Origin: Luscinia megarhynchos
Lineage: Eukaryota; Chordata; Aves; Passeriformes; Turdidae
Length of the DNA stretch: 64,000 nt
NCBI GenBank assembly: GCA_034336665.1
Contig: CM067570.1
Span: 23,579,002 to 23,643,001 of the forward strand
Direction of reading: 5' to 3'
Shown here piece by piece: positions 12,101-25,898 of the stretch. The notes under the pieces are model-generated. The model did no database searches and was not told where the DNA came from. It was given only the letters and a program-made list of their open reading frames with translations. The position numbers were made by a program, and so were the translations under genes. Position 1 is the first letter of the stretch. Every line of letters starts with the position of its first letter.

Positions 12101-14140
12101 CTGAAAAGGGATTCATTTTCCTGTGAGCTGCACAGGCCAGCAGGATGTTGTTTAAAAGCTCTCATCTGATGGAGCTGCTAGTTTGTCTTGAAGCAGAGGG
12201 AGGGAGGATACTTCAGGATTTTCAGGTCTCACACAACCTGAGACCAACCAGCATTATTCCACAGATGTTTTGTAGCCTGAGGAGATGATCAGCAGGCTCT
12301 GAGCAATTTACAGAATAACCATTTCTAACAACACAGTTAGAGGAGCTGTGGGACCCAGTGACTGCTCAGAAGGAAAACACTGCCCTGAACAGTTTGCTGT
12401 GCTTGTCCCAGCTCAGGGTGCACCACTGCTGGGTGTGCTGGCACAGCAAGGAGATGTGCACACACATCCCTGGGAGCTGCAGGAGCCTGGGCTGCTCCCT
12501 GCATCTCTCTGAGTGCCAGGACACCGTGGCTGCTCCTGTCCCTGGAGAGGTGCAGGGACCCACACACCCACCAGCTCAGCTGGGACTGTGTCCCGACACC
12601 AGCCTCAAGGCAGAGGTGCCAGTGGAAGGAGAGCTGGGAAGGCAGGGACCCTGCCAGGGAGCAGCAGGGCAGGGCCAGTGGCTACCCAGGGGCTGGCCAT
12701 GCCCTCCCTACAGAGGCAAAGGGAGGCAGCAGGCTTTCTCTTTTTTTTCAGCAATGAGGAGAAACTATCTAAACTCAGCTATCAGTTTCCTTGCAACTCA
12801 CAAGAAAAGAGAGGGCTTTTTTTTTGGCATGCAGGCTCCCTCTGGTGACTCCTAGGTGCAGCTCTGCTGTTGAATGGCAAGAATAGTTAAAAGGAGTGGA
12901 ATTATGTTAAAGCTGACCGATTTCAACTTAAAATCTGTGAGGTTATTACTGCATTTCACCTGCATTCCAGCAGCATTCATTCCCCACATCCCATGAATTG
13001 TTAGAGCCTTTTATTACAACTCATTCTTAGCAAGATCTAAGGTAAGAAGTGTAAAAACTAATTTTTAAAGAATTTATGACTGTAATCTGAATGTGTCTAA
13101 ACCTTTAAAGGATAATCTACTTTTTCTGTACTTTGTCTGTATTTTCCCCAATTAAACTGAATACATTGATATTCTTGCTGTGCTTTCCAGAGAAATTGAG
13201 AGCAATACTTGTTTTCAGGCTCTGACAATTCTGTGTCAGTGTGTTTCTATGGCATAATTGCCTTCTGGTTGAACTGGATGCTGGCTCTGGGGTATTTTGA
13301 TGCCTTGGGCAAGCCAGAAGACGTAGGTTTCTCACAGGTTCAAGTCACTCACACAATAAAGAGCCACCAAAGATTTTGTCCCAGTGTTTTGCTGTCCATG
13401 GCAACTGAAGGTGAGACTGGCTGTATGTACTGAAATGCAAATGGTTTGTGGTGACTGCATTTCATGTTGAATAATATATTTCTTAACACTGAGTTTTAAT
13501 TTTCCAGCAATCAAAAATACTTAAATATAAGAATCTGGTGGGATTTCAGTTGCCTATAAGCTGAAGAAGTTAAAATGAAAACATTTTGAATTTAAAATAC
13601 GACTAAAGATGTCAAACTAAACCTCTAACTGTTCTTTTTTCTCCTCTCCCAAAAGATCAGACATACTGTATCAGATACCTTCTGATATCTAAGCTAGAAA
13701 TTTGATTTTGCTAAATTCTCTACCAGAGAAGTGGCCTGGTTGTGCATTAACATTATGAACTAAATTGGTTTGCATTTTTTAAAGATGAAAATCTACCTAT
13801 ATTACTGTTCTAAACACCATAAATTGCTATGATCCAGTTTGTTTCCCTTGATTCAAGGGATTTAAGGGAGAATAACACGGTGAGAACATCATCCCACAGC
13901 TGCCTTTGTCCAAATTTCAGCTTACAGACCAACGGGTGACCTCTCTTGGGGAAGAACATTCCCTGTTTCTGTAAGACAGCTCTCTGCTTGTCACCTTGCC
14001 ATGGCTGATGCTGTGTCCTAGGAAAATGTCTCAGAAGCAAAAATCAGGACTTGCTAGGGTAATATCAAGAGAATAGTTTCATATGCCCACAAAACAGCTG
14101 CAGTGGGGATAAGCTGAACACTGCCCTATCAATCACTTGT

Positions 14141-14719
14141 TTAATCACACAAGGTTTTTCTAATTTTGAAGTTGTTTATAAAACACGTAAAAGAAGAATC
14201 AATTTCAGCATTTACAATATTAATGATGTGATGGTATACTGATGCCAAAATCCTATCTCCTTTGTCATCATAGGAAGGATCACAATGAAGATTATAATTA
14301 TAACTCAGTAGGGAATTAATCAGCAAATTAACAGAGAAGCTTATAGACCTCTGGCAAAAGAAAAACTCAGGATTAATTAAAAGTGAAAGCCACACGTGGA
14401 AGTGTAGCAGAGAAACACCACGTTGGAGTTTTGGGTGACCAGCAAAGATTTTGCTCCTGTCTTCATTTTGAAAACCCACTGGAAATATTTTCATCCCAAC
14501 CCCAAATATCTCAGGCTGCACAGAGCATTCAACAAGAAATTTAAGTCTGCCATTAACTGGTTTTTTCTGTATCTGCCCTAGATCACAGAAAGAAATAATA
14601 ACCACAAAAATAATAACAAAAATAGAAAATATGGATCCAGAGCATAAAGTGAACAGAATGCTGGGGGTATCTTGCCAGACCTGGGGGTGAAACAGAAGAA
14701 GCAAAAGCTGTTCAGTCAT
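14141..14719 (-). other. Unassigned 192-codon open reading frame in intron (probably non-coding)
   Basis: A minus-strand frame opens with ATG at 14719 and runs 192 codons through AT-rich DNA. The predicted product has a hydrophobic run near residues 24-45 (IFSIFVIIFVVIISFC) followed by a polar stretch (GQIQKKPVNGRLK), so it superficially resembles a membrane protein. I recognise no family, and a stop codon precedes the ATG closely. Codon content is not obviously biased and no flanking exon is evident. It could be a chance opening, the remnant of an old insertion, or a small lineage-specific gene. Chance is the default. Confidence 0.12.
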
Positions 14720-17700
14720 TACACACAGGACATCATCACATACTCAGGATTCTGCTTCTCAGTATCACAGCCTCCTCTTCTCTGTCAAGGATTCTTTCCC
14801 CTAGGGACGTGGCAATAAGATTTTTCTCAACTGTTTGGGTTTCTTGACCTCAGAAAAGTTCCCATGTCAGTCAAAATCTAAAGAAGTAGAGAACAGTGCA
14901 GTTGTCCAGGAAAAAGTGAGCAGCTGGATAATGCTGCCCACAGATAAGAATGCCTTAAGAAAACTGAAATACAGCTTCTTGGAAATGGCTTATGAAGTTG
15001 GGGAAATTAAAATGTCTTGTAAAGCATTTTCAGTTAGATTTTGAATGAAAAGACCTTAATTTCTGTTGTGTTTTGAACGTGTATAAAAATCAAATTAATT
15101 TTCCTACAGCATGTCTACATTTTTTGTTTTTAACAAACTAGGCAAAACTAAATGTTCTGATTTTGCTAAATTTTTTTTTTTGGTGGATTTTTTTTTTCTT
15201 CCTAAAGGGAACTGCAAAATTGCAGAGGTATTTTCCTAATCACCAACAAATGAAAATTGTCTGGCTTCAAGGAAATGCAAATATTCATCTATTGAAGTCT
15301 GCTACTGTCATTTTTAAAGTGCTCTGACATGAATCCATGCTGCTTAAACCAAGTCAGGCATGGAGTTGCCCTGAGCCTGTTACAGACCAAAACCAAGCCC
15401 TGGAAGTTTCTCTGCTGGCTGGACAAGGAATCATAGACAAGTGCATTCCTTTTTTTGGGGGAGGAATCACTGTAAGTAAATCACAGGAAAAAATGCTGGG
15501 CTTTGTTCCTACTGCTCAGAGGTTTGCAGAAAAGCAGCATTTCCCTTTTTCCCTGTGCTGGTGCTGGTGCTGGCTGTGCTGCCAGGACAGCAGAGGGCTT
15601 CCCTGCAGATTTAACAGAGGCATACAGCTTCAGCTCTCCCCACCAGCAACACAGCTCTGCCAGCCAAATTGGTTTTTAAACCTTAACAAAAATTGCCATT
15701 TGAATGGATGTAATTTAATTTGAAGTTAAAACATATGGCATGGATAAAATGTCATGCTGCTCCCCTGTCACAGTGCAACCATAAGAACCTCACAGACCGA
15801 CTAGGGGCAAATGTCAGCCCACATAAGGTCCAAAAAGCTCAGACTCCTTCAGTTCAGGTTCTTTAATACAGCATTTTCCCCAAGAATTAATTGCTGAAGG
15901 CAAATCCCTTAGGCATTTGCTTTGAAGACTGGTTTGCACATCACCAGCAGGAGTTTGGGACAAGAATACATACAGATATAAATGTGCTGCAGTAAGAGAA
16001 GTGGCCAGGAGAGCAGGTCAGAAATTTCCCATTAAGAACTCAAGAAATAATAATAAAAAAATTGTAAACGAGAAAATGTTTCTTGGTTGCCACTATTGGC
16101 AGGAACACACTAGAGGAAATACAACTTTAGCATTTGATTCCCTTCCTCACACATAAGTTACCATTTAACCTTTTAACATATTGGGAGCAGAACTCTTGTT
16201 TTATCCTCTGTAATAATAGGAATAGTAGCTGTGAACATAGCACTTGTTCCTAGAGACAAGTGGAGGACCACTCTTGTAAATGCTCACTGATTTCAAGGCC
16301 TGGAAAGGACCTTTATTTTTATAACTGAATCTCTGGTGTAAAGCACACCCTTCAACCTAATTCTACTTGATCCATATTTGAGGTTGAACAATGGTATGTA
16401 TTTTAGAATGCAGAAGTTAGGACTTCTTATGAAAGTTAAGATTTATCTAATTCTCCTTAACTTTGTCTTTACTTACTTATAGCATACAGGATGATAAAAT
16501 TGTTTTATTTTGTACATAGCAGTCTACATAACTAAAATTTGGCTTGTCCCTACCTCTGAACAGATTTATCTTCTGTAGCTGCAATACTGAGCATGGTTTC
16601 ATGCTGTCTTTATCATCAGTCTTCCCAAGTCTTTGCTGATGTGATTTTCTAGCTGTAAAACCTCCTTCCCACTTTTACCCTCCTGGCTTAAAATAATCAG
16701 GCTACAGAGTGGATACACAGGCTGGAGAAGCATGTGGTGAATCCTAAGAGTGACAGAAGTGTCCTGTGAAAGTGTAAGATGGTTTAATTGAAAGAAGCTG
16801 TGTTTAGAAAATGCTACTCTTGAATTTTTAAGGCCAGTGGTTTCTAGCACATAATTTGTGACAGTAGCAGAGCTTTTGACTTCTGTTATTATGGAGCAGC
16901 TGATTAGAGATTTGAAAATGTGGCCTCTTTATTTGGTGGAATTACTGTAATCCTTTGACATAAGGGAACAATCCTGCCAGCCCTGTGATTTTGACCTATT
17001 CTCAGGCAGACAGCTGCCTGACTGAACATGCTGCTGATGTTAAAAGTGAGGGCTTAGCAATTCCAGCAAATAAACACATTGCCCAGTAAGATCTGGCTTC
17101 CAGAGGAGATTCTGACCATCTAACAAGCTTCCCAGGACCTGTCAAAGCACAGCACCTTTGAAGGTCTGCCTGCTTTGAATTCAAGCACACTCATAGCAGC
17201 ACTAAGCCTGTCTATTAGCTGTGAAAGATTGGGATGGAGAAGTGCCAGCTGAAAAACTCTAATCCTCCCCTGACTGCTGGCCCAGCTGCCTGGCCAGAGC
17301 AGCACAGGAGCTGTGAGGAGCAGAGCCTTGAGCACTGCCCAGATCCATGACTGATGTGGAAGCCACCTCTGCATGTTCTCCTGATCAGCTTTTGAGGTAT
17401 TTGACCAGAGCCATCCTGCACAGAATTGGCCAAGAAATATCTTCTGGTTTTCCAAAGGGTGCTTAGTGCTGGGCTGGGGCTGATGGAGGCAGAAACGTGC
17501 ACTTGCTGGCTGGCTGCAGGAGCTTCTGCTCTTCCTTGGAGCTCTGAGGACTGGCTGGCTTCTGCAGTCTGAGGGCTGGCAAGGGAAGGAAGGGCCAGCA
17601 GAACAAGATGTTTCCATACAGGCAGAAGTTGCCTGGGGCAACAAAGACCTCTCTGTTTACTCTTTAGGCTGCTGTGAGTGGGAGATGCAGTCCCTTCAGC

Positions 17701-20309
17701 CAGGCAGAGCTGAGCCCTCTCCAGTGCAGCCTGTGCAGGGCCAACAAAAGCCTTTCTGTGCAAGGAGCTCCTTCATGCTTCTCCTCAGGAGCCAGCGCTG
17801 CTTCTAGCCATTCTGAGAGGGAAAATGGGAAGAGGAAAGCCATGTCCCAGAGAACAAAATGGAAAGTAGCCAGACATTTGCAACATGATTTTTGCTGCTC
17901 TCATACAGTCTTCATTGTGCTAGTTTAACAGGGAGCCTTTTGACTGAAAGTAGCCTCAAAAAAGCCTCAGCATTTGTCATTTAAAAGGCTCACCATGACA
18001 ACTGAGGATTGTATGACTTGAGCTAAGAGAAGAGTGAGCAGAAACCAGCAGACATTTAGAAAATTAGTCATACTTTGTTGCTGGGTTTCTGAATGATCGT
18101 GCACAAACGTCTACAGGGCCATGGTGACCTGCTGAATATGCTGATGGTCTGATCTGCTCCAGATCAGATATGTGACCTACATAACCCCATCATATTTGCC
18201 AATGCATCAGGTCATTTGTTTTGGCTTAGTCATGCATATTAGAGAGACCAAAAAAAAAAATTAAATGAACTTGCAAGGCTGAATAATGTCTTGGTCACAT
18301 AATTACAATATGTGTGAATTTTTCTCTCCTCAATTTCAGCTGAGGTATAAAATAATGCAACACATGGAGGGTTTTTAAAATTATTAATTATATATTGCTC
18401 TAATGTCAGCATAGTTTAAACTGCCAAATTGGTGCTCCAGATTATTTTCATTCTAAATATTGGAAGTCCACCATATCTGCTGGTGTTTAAAGACTACAGC
18501 ATTTGTAAACCATAGAATGACAGCCTGACTTTGCTTTTTCTAGGCTGATCTAAACAGGAGTTTGAGGATATCTAGTGCACCTACTTTCTGTATCGACTTG
18601 TTTATCTCATATCTCCAAACTTTGAAACCACATACAACAGTAATTTACAGTATTTTACATAAATTCATTGCAAATAAACAGGAGCTGGGGTTTTGTCTTT
18701 ATAACTGGTACTTAACACCAATTACATATGTTGACTCTTCTTTCTTTAACAATAGTAAGAGAAAATCTCATTAATTTCTGGAGGAGTGGGACCAAAATTT
18801 GCATAATAAAGAAAAGACCCGGTTATATTCAAACTCATTGGCTGCAGGATTAAGGGCAACCCTTGCATGTTGGTTCTCAAGCTTCTGTGAAACCTTGTTT
18901 AACAGTAACTTACAGGCATGGGTACCACTCAGAGTCCCTTGAGACCATGGCACAGTGCACCATTGCTCGACAAAGAATGATCCAAATTTTAAAAAACTTT
19001 CAAAGGCCAAATCAAGCAGACTGTTCATAGTGACCAACATCTATAAAACAAAATTTTCCACATCAGTTTATTTTTATTTTGCCTTCCTCTCTTGTGTTTT
19101 TTCTTATTCACTCACTCACACGTGGGAGTTGCCAAGGCCTGGGTCTGTCTGTTTTATTGTCATGTCATAGACAACTTTTTGATACTCCTTGAACCACCAG
19201 TAGCTCAGAGACCACGCTAGAGAGTGGCTGCCTTGGGACACACAGGCTGGGCTCTTGTTGCCAGATCTGCTTGGAAGCAGGATTAACCTCCTGCCACAGG
19301 TCATTTGGTGTGGTTATTGAACATCAGCAAGTGAAGTAATAGCTGCCAGCTTGTCAGTCTGAAGCCATTCTTCCAGGTGGGAGTGAACAAACACAAGGAG
19401 AGGTATGTAAAATGCATCTTGTGTTTGCACACAAACACCAGTCATTGTCTGGCTCTTTGCTCATGCTCAGTAATCACCCCCTGATCGCTGTGTGCCACAA
19501 TTCTTGTATCTTATTGAGGTTAATGAAGCATCCAGGAACCCACACCAGGAATTTGGTCTATGCCACATAAACCTCGTTCAAACATTTAACAGAAGCTGGT
19601 TGTTGCACCAGGGAACTCCCAGCTAAGGTGTAGCAATCAAGCTTAGGAACAGATAGGGAATGCTAGGGAGGAAAGCAACAAGCCTTTGTCTCAGCAGGCT
19701 GGCAAGAAAAATATTCTCAGGGTGTTTCTAAAATTCCATAACCGAGGATTTTGAGGAGAATTTGGAAGTAGCCATGGAAGCAGATAGTTGTACCTCTCCA
19801 GAACTTTAGGAGAAGGAATGAAAATGCTAATCTAAAAGCCTAGCAATCTGAGAAAAGAAGTCATATCATTTCCTGATTTGAGTGTGGATGATGCCCATAA
19901 TATATGAAAAAAATTAATTTTCCTTGGAAGCATAAATAGCCACCATCAATCTGAAATATATTGGAGGGAATGAATGGAGGGAATTCAAGGGGGAAAGTAG
20001 TGGCAGAAGAGGTACACTTATAAAGCTTGGAGAAGGAGGCATGGTAGCAGTGAAGGCCCCAGAATAAGGAGAGTTTCAAAGTCTGGATAAATGGTAAAGT
20101 CTATATGGGATACATCAAAAACATGCAAGACTCAGATGACAATTGGATATAGGGATCTAGAGAAGAGTGGAAATCAGAAATGTGTAAGCCTAAATATCAG
20201 GGCGAAATGACAGCATTATTCATGGTAAATGAATGTTTTGGACAGGACTTCAGATCAAGAGCTTGATTTTTACCACTTTGAGGTATTGTCTTAGACTTCC
20301 ACAAGCTTG

Positions 20310-20580
20310 AATAGAAGATGCACTCTAGAGTTTTAATTTGGATGAAAGGGAAAATTACTATCAGAGAAAATGACAAGGAGAAAGGTATTACAACAGCAGA
20401 AGAACCAGGGAGAAGGAGAACCAGGGCAAAAATTGTCAGAGGCAAAGACATCAGCAAGCTGGAAAGGATGGAGAGAGAGGTCACCAGGCACTTGGCCAGA
20501 AAGCTTTGAGACTGGGAACAAGGGCAACTGGATCAAAGAAAATGGAGGGTGGGGGCAGAGAGGGCTGATCAGGTGGAACC
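20310..20580 (+). repeat. Purine-rich strand-asymmetric stretch
   Basis: The + strand here is dominated by GA-rich words such as GAAGAACCAGGGAGAAGGAGAA and GGATGGAGAGAGAGG. The composition also keeps two frames open, which explains the short open frames seen. No encoded family is recognised. Confidence 0.5.
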
Positions 20581-21487
20581 AGTGAGCATCATTGTGCTGA
20601 ATGGTAGAGGGTGAAGAAGGGGAAGCAGGTAGGGTTAAGGATAAAATTAATGGTTTTTAAGAGTTACTGACTAAAGCTTAAGCCCTGAACTCTGATTTGT
20701 ATGCAAGCACAGCTTATCTAAACCACTCAATTAAGTAAAAATGGATTAAAGGTCTCAGGAACTGATTGTACAGATGAAGGAGAGTGATAACAAGTCATTT
20801 ATGAGAAGAGGAAACAAGAGAAAGCTCAAAGTAGGTTTTTGGGCCTCCATTTTTCTTACTGGTTTCCTGTTCTGCTCTTGCATGGAATGTACACTCTCCT
20901 GTATTTCATCTGTTAAAAAAATAAAATATACAGTCGGATTTAATTTCTTTCCAGCCAAAGAATCAAATTTTTGATCAAGAAAGTCCAAATGCCTAGGAGA
21001 TGTGAGTGCAGGGGTAAGTCATTTAAGTTGCAAGGATCCTTGGGAAAGTCCACAGTTCAATCTGATGCATAAAGCAGAATTAGCACCAAATTTAACATGG
21101 TGGTTCCATGCTTTATGTAGTTCAGTACTGAAAATCTCCTTGAAGAGACACATCACATTTTCACTGGGAAATCACACCAGTGCTAAAATACACTCAGTGG
21201 AATAATTTCTTTCTTATATCCAGTCAGAAAATGGTCTCTTCCAATTCACACCCAGACACCTTCCTCTCCTGGGTAATTTTCCTTGGTACAGGCAGCTGTG
21301 TTAGGTGCCCCAGAGCTGCCCCTGACCTGATGCAGCTGCTTGTTCTCCTGTAACTGCAGGAGCCACCCCTATCCATGGGGGAGGCTGCCCTGCAGGACCT
21401 GCCAGCTGCATTTGGCTCTCCACAAGTGCTTTCCATTGCACCCAGCTCAGCCAGAGATCTGGGCTGGATGCTGGATTTAATGGCATT

Positions 21488-21583
21488 AGTTTGTGGGGTT
21501 TTTTTCTGTTTGGTTGGTTTTTGGTTTTGTTTGGGTTTTGTGGTTTCTGGCTGTTTGTCTGTTTGTTTGTTTGTTTTGTTGGT
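21488..21583 (+). repeat. G/T-rich low-complexity stretch ending in (TTTG)n
   Basis: About 95 bases on the + strand consist almost entirely of G and T: GGTTGGTTTTTGG, then GTTTGGGTTTTG, then GTCTG followed by repeated TTTG. It is a simple and cryptic repeat in the PPP1R1C intron. Confidence 0.85.
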
Positions 21584-24500
21584 ATATTTTAGATCAAAAC
21601 TTCAATTGGGAAAAAGCATTTTGAGGAAGACACATCAGAGAAGTCAAAATATATTTAACTGGCAAGTGTAAACCAGAATGTACCATTAAAAAGAATAGTC
21701 CTTTTTTTCTGTTTAGTGGTATGAGTATGTGATATTTCTTTTGATATTCTCATTTTTTGCTAAGGAAACTAGAAAATAATTCATTTAGCATTGGCTGAGA
21801 TATTTTTATTTGACTGTTATCCTCTTTGGCCAGGTCTGTTTCCATGATAATTTCAAAGTGATTTGAGTTCTGAAAAGCTGAAAATGAGCCTGTTTTATCG
21901 CTGCCTTTCAATGCTTTCTGCAAATCTGGAAATTTGTTTTTGATAGAGAGAGGATCAGCTCCAAATCACAAAAATAAATAACCCTTCAAACTTTAGGGAA
22001 TTCAAGCTGCCAACCAGACTTCAATCCTGAGTTTGGTAAATGTCAACACCCTTTCTTGGGCAGTGAAGTAGAGTGAAGGAAGAAGTGTTAAATAGGATGG
22101 GGAGCTGCCTTAATTACTTGAATATTTTAAATATTATTTTCCAGGAGATACTTAATTCAGGAACACTAGGTTATTTCAAATCTGGTGACCCTACTTAGCT
22201 TTCTAAGCTGGTGCTTTGGTTAGATGGAGAGAAGCAAAAAGACAGCTGCTCATGAAACAGCATGGATGTGATGTGACTACAAAAATGACAAAAAAATCGC
22301 CCCATTCTCATTCATAAGTTCTAAAATATTCTTTGAGACAGTGACTTCATCTAAAAAGAATTGACAGTTCAAATTATATTAGTGTATGGCTACTCAATCC
22401 AGTTTGAAATTATGTGTTTGTTTATCACCATTAATTGGATTAAATTACCTGCAGTTAAATGTAAGTCCTTTGGGAATTACCAATTCCTGTCCTGCTGGCT
22501 TTAGCAGGGTCCAAACAGACTTTGTTGTGAAGTAGCACAAGAATGAATGTGAACACATTGTGGGTATGAAACATATTCAGGAGTGGTGAGAAGGGGCAGT
22601 GCTTGGTCTGGAAGGAGGGTTTTTGCTGCAGGTGAAGAGCAGAGCCCCAGGCAGGGTGTGATGCTGTGAAGCAGGGGCTGGGTCAGTGCAGAGGGGATTG
22701 GGAACCCTTGGGGACAGTGGGATGGGTGGCACCCTGTGAGCCCCATCCCCAAGAAAGGGCAGAGCAGGGCAGGACACCCAGTGAGAGAAACAGAGCAGCA
22801 GCAGGACAGGAAATGGAGTGCCAATAGATTCATTGCCCAGAAAAAGGGACATTGATGGGACAGGGTGACCCCATGGAACAGCATTTGGAACCTCCCTATT
22901 TGCAACTGATACTGTAAAGCTTGTGCAGTTTATGTGGAACCAGTAACTTGGTGTTTCTAACTTGGATGTGCTCTTACATACAAACAATTTCTTCTAAAAT
23001 ATCCTGGCTTTGTTCTGCTTTTTTGCTACAAGTAAAATCTTACAGTCTGTACTTTCATGCTCATATTTACACTGTAATCAATCAGTGAACAGAAATAATC
23101 CCCAAACTACAGCATTTTTGTCCTTCTTGGTTACTAATCGAGAAAGCTGAGGGCATGGGCTGTGTTACTGGTACAAAGATTGGAAATATGAGAAGGAAAT
23201 ATCCTTTCTGATAAATTAGCGTCACCGTGGTTGTGGTAGTAAAAATGGTTGAGGTGACCTGAGTAATGAATTTTTATTCAGTCTCTAACAGAATGTAACC
23301 TTTCAGCAAACAATTCAGGTATTGCTAAGCAAAGGTGCTGAACTGATCCAGCAACACTCTCTGTGGGTAGAGCTCACCTGCTTGTCATGTGGTTCACACT
23401 GACCAAGGGGTAGGGCACAGGCTGAATAACCCCCTGGAGCCACGCTGGAGAGCCCCTGCTCAGCCTCTGGAGCTGTGGTCACTGTGTCAGTGTGCTCCTG
23501 CCCAGCTCCAGAGCTTCAGGACAGTTACCAGCCTTTCCTGTCATGTGTGTTCGTATGTTACTGACAGGAATTTCATTTCCTCTATGCCAATTCACACTAA
23601 TTTATTCCATGCTGTAGATGAGCATCTTGTTTCATAATGCCACAACAAGGGTCAGCTCATTCTGACAACCTGATGCTGTGAGAACATCTTGAGGCTTACA
23701 TATAAGTACATGAAGTCTTGTGCACTTATTGGTCAGAGAAGGAAACTTCCAAGGGACTATGTAGCATAAAATGACTGGCAGAGGTGAAGGCAGGCTGCAG
23801 AATGGAAGTTATGAAAAAATCATTAAATAAGATCAATAGCTACTTGCCATGCAAAAATCAATGGGTAATGCTCATTTATGTAATTTCCCTCAATTTCCTG
23901 CAATTTTCCTATTTAATATTGCAATTAAACCACATAATGAAAAGTCTTCACTCCTACAAAAAATACAGTTCCATGGTTTCATCATCTCATGTATCACATG
24001 CCTTCTCTTCTGTCCATAACTTTCCCCTTCTCATCTTTGAAAATCTCCCTAAAAAAATGATTTGCTCTGGCTCCTAGCAATTCCTGTCTGAAGTACTGAA
24101 CAGCAGCTGCTAGGTGAGTACTGTGAATCGTGCAAGAAATGGCTCTGTAAGTGCAGAGGAAACAACAGGAGACAAATTTACCTTAAAAACACAGCATAAT
24201 TTGGAAACAAACGTCCATTAACCTACAGTTAGGTGAAATCATATTTAAAGTGTTTGTCTGACTAAAGGGTGTTGCTAAAGAGGAGCTGCTAAGAGGTTGG
24301 TAGGAGCTGAGCACCCTCATGTATCACAGTTCCTTAACTGGAAATGGCTTGGTTATTGCAGGGTACCCTTACAAGCACTGTGACTTTGGAGCATTAATGT
24401 ATTTGCTTGGTTTATGTCGGAGCAACAGTTTCCCAGGAGACTGTGTGCTGCCATTTGTGTGGAAAAAAAGAGAGGGAGGAGCCCAGGGTCCAGCACAGAG

Positions 24501-25809
24501 TGATGGGCTCCTGTTACAAGTGGAGCTGGTTGTAGTACAGCCATTGTAAGATACTGTTTTCAGCTATTTGTAACTTTCTGGAACTGGAATAATTTATGCT
24601 GCGATTTTTTTCAAGTTATATATTTGGAAAAAATCTATCCTGTATTTTGGAGTGGTGTGGGCATAAATAGTGAGATGTAGGAACTTCCAGATTGACACTG
24701 GGGCCAAAACTCTTGGACTTAGACCATCATCAATTCTTCTTACTTACAATTAGCATAACCTTTATATTGCCCCCACTCCTTTAGGGTGAACTCCTTTTTG
24801 AAAACTGTGCTCCTACAAGTGCTATGTGCAGGGTGCATATTGGGGTGTTTGATTATCCAGCAGTGGTTTATCAAAGCAGCTGGGGTGTCATTTCTCCTCA
24901 TCATAGAGAGGAAGTGATACAAAAGGGAAGCATTTTTCCTTACAGCTAGAAATGATTGCTAGAACTATCTTTAATGAAATCAAAAATATTTTTATGTAAT
25001 GACAGTAATGGCTCCAGAAAATAGCCTAATTCAGGCTTACGTTTTGTTCAAATAATGCATTTTTGAGGAATAGTTATGTTCCCACTTTGTCATTAACAGG
25101 AGGACCTTGAGACTAATCTTGTGCATTTGCTCTTTAGGTTTTTTGAGAATAACAACTCTTCTTCTCTGGTCTCTCTTTTTATCTTGATGTTGATTCTTTT
25201 TGCAGCTCCAATTCTATCACACCAAGGTGGAGCTGAGAATATGGGATTAGGCTCATTCATTCAAGTCTGCTTCCTTGTACTGCAATGAGACAGGGAAATA
25301 ACTGCAGTTTGATTCATTTTCATAAAGTCTACTCCACTTGTTGGCTGAAACCAGCCAGCAGTTGCTACTCCTTAACTTTCCTCAAACCTGAACTTTCAAA
25401 TGTCCTGTGACAGGTATTTACCCTTTTCATCCATTCTCGTGGTACTTGGAGGTCAAAAGAACACATTCTCCATGCTAGAAGTTACCAGTGTTGTCACAGC
25501 TTTGGTGCCAGCAGTCTCCTCTCTGTCAGGACGAGCCTCTCTTTGCCTCAGGACAGCTTTGAATGGTGTTCAACACAAACTTGACCAAAGCTTACCAAGG
25601 AAAATTGAGAAGCAAATACGGTTCAGAGACTTTATTCAAGGAAGGGACTATCTCTGTTATAAATGTAACATAAAATGACTTTAACTAAGAGGTTTAGTCA
25701 ATATGGGCACTAAACTTACCCTTATTTTAATTTTCTGTTTCTTCCTTCACAAAAAAAAGTACCTGATACAAGCTAAACACAACCTTAACCACGACTTCTG
25801 TGCTTTCAG

Positions 25810-25898
25810 GGATTAAGCACCTGAAGAGTCAGAGTGACTCGGTGTTCCCAGAAGAAGAGGAGGGAGTTGGCGAGCGGGAAGAGGAGTGGGGCCATTAA
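25810..25898 (+). CDS. PPP1R1C: PPP1R1C terminal coding exon and stop
   Basis: After a GTGCTTTCAG acceptor, two bases complete the Gly codon opened at 3664. The exon then encodes IKHLKSQSDSVFPEEEEG followed by VGEREEEWGH and TAA. Mammalian PPP1R1C ends VKHLKGQNESAFPEEEEG, then TNEREEQRDH, so length and the acidic FPEEEEG core are conserved while the last residues drift. The acidic tail is expected to be unstructured. It has no known enzymatic role, the inhibitory motif of the family being N-terminal. The stop leaves a protein of the usual length if the unseen exons are normal. A longer frame through this exon in a different register is a shadow. Confidence 0.95.

Larger units (their letters stand above)
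3665..25809 (+). other. PPP1R1C: Large last intron of PPP1R1C (22 kb)
   Basis: The intron runs from GTACTG to the GTGCTTTCAG acceptor. It contains an AT dinucleotide run and a 33-base A run (5179-5276), a CR1 3' end (5985-6172) and a purine-rich stretch (about 20310-20580). It also has a G/T-rich low-complexity stretch (21488-21583) and several GC-richer islands (about 10890-11080, 12340-12740, 17120-17830, 22560-22870) in which open frames arise in more than one frame at once. One 192-codon open frame on the minus strand (14141-14719) is listed separately. I recognise no nested gene or structural RNA. Confidence 0.75.

Noticed and set aside
12337..12855. 165-codon + strand and overlapping minus-strand frames in a GC-rich intron patch
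   Set aside because: Several frames are open at once on both strands, as expected from composition. No family is recognised, and there are no splice or promoter signals.
20318..20585. 63- and 71-codon + strand frames in a purine-rich stretch
   Set aside because: Charged low-complexity translations explained by purine bias. No conserved motif.
22501..22987. Two overlapping minus-strand frames of 134 and 136 codons
   Set aside because: Low-complexity Pro/Ser/Leu-rich translations in two frames of a GC-richer patch fit chance rather than a gene.
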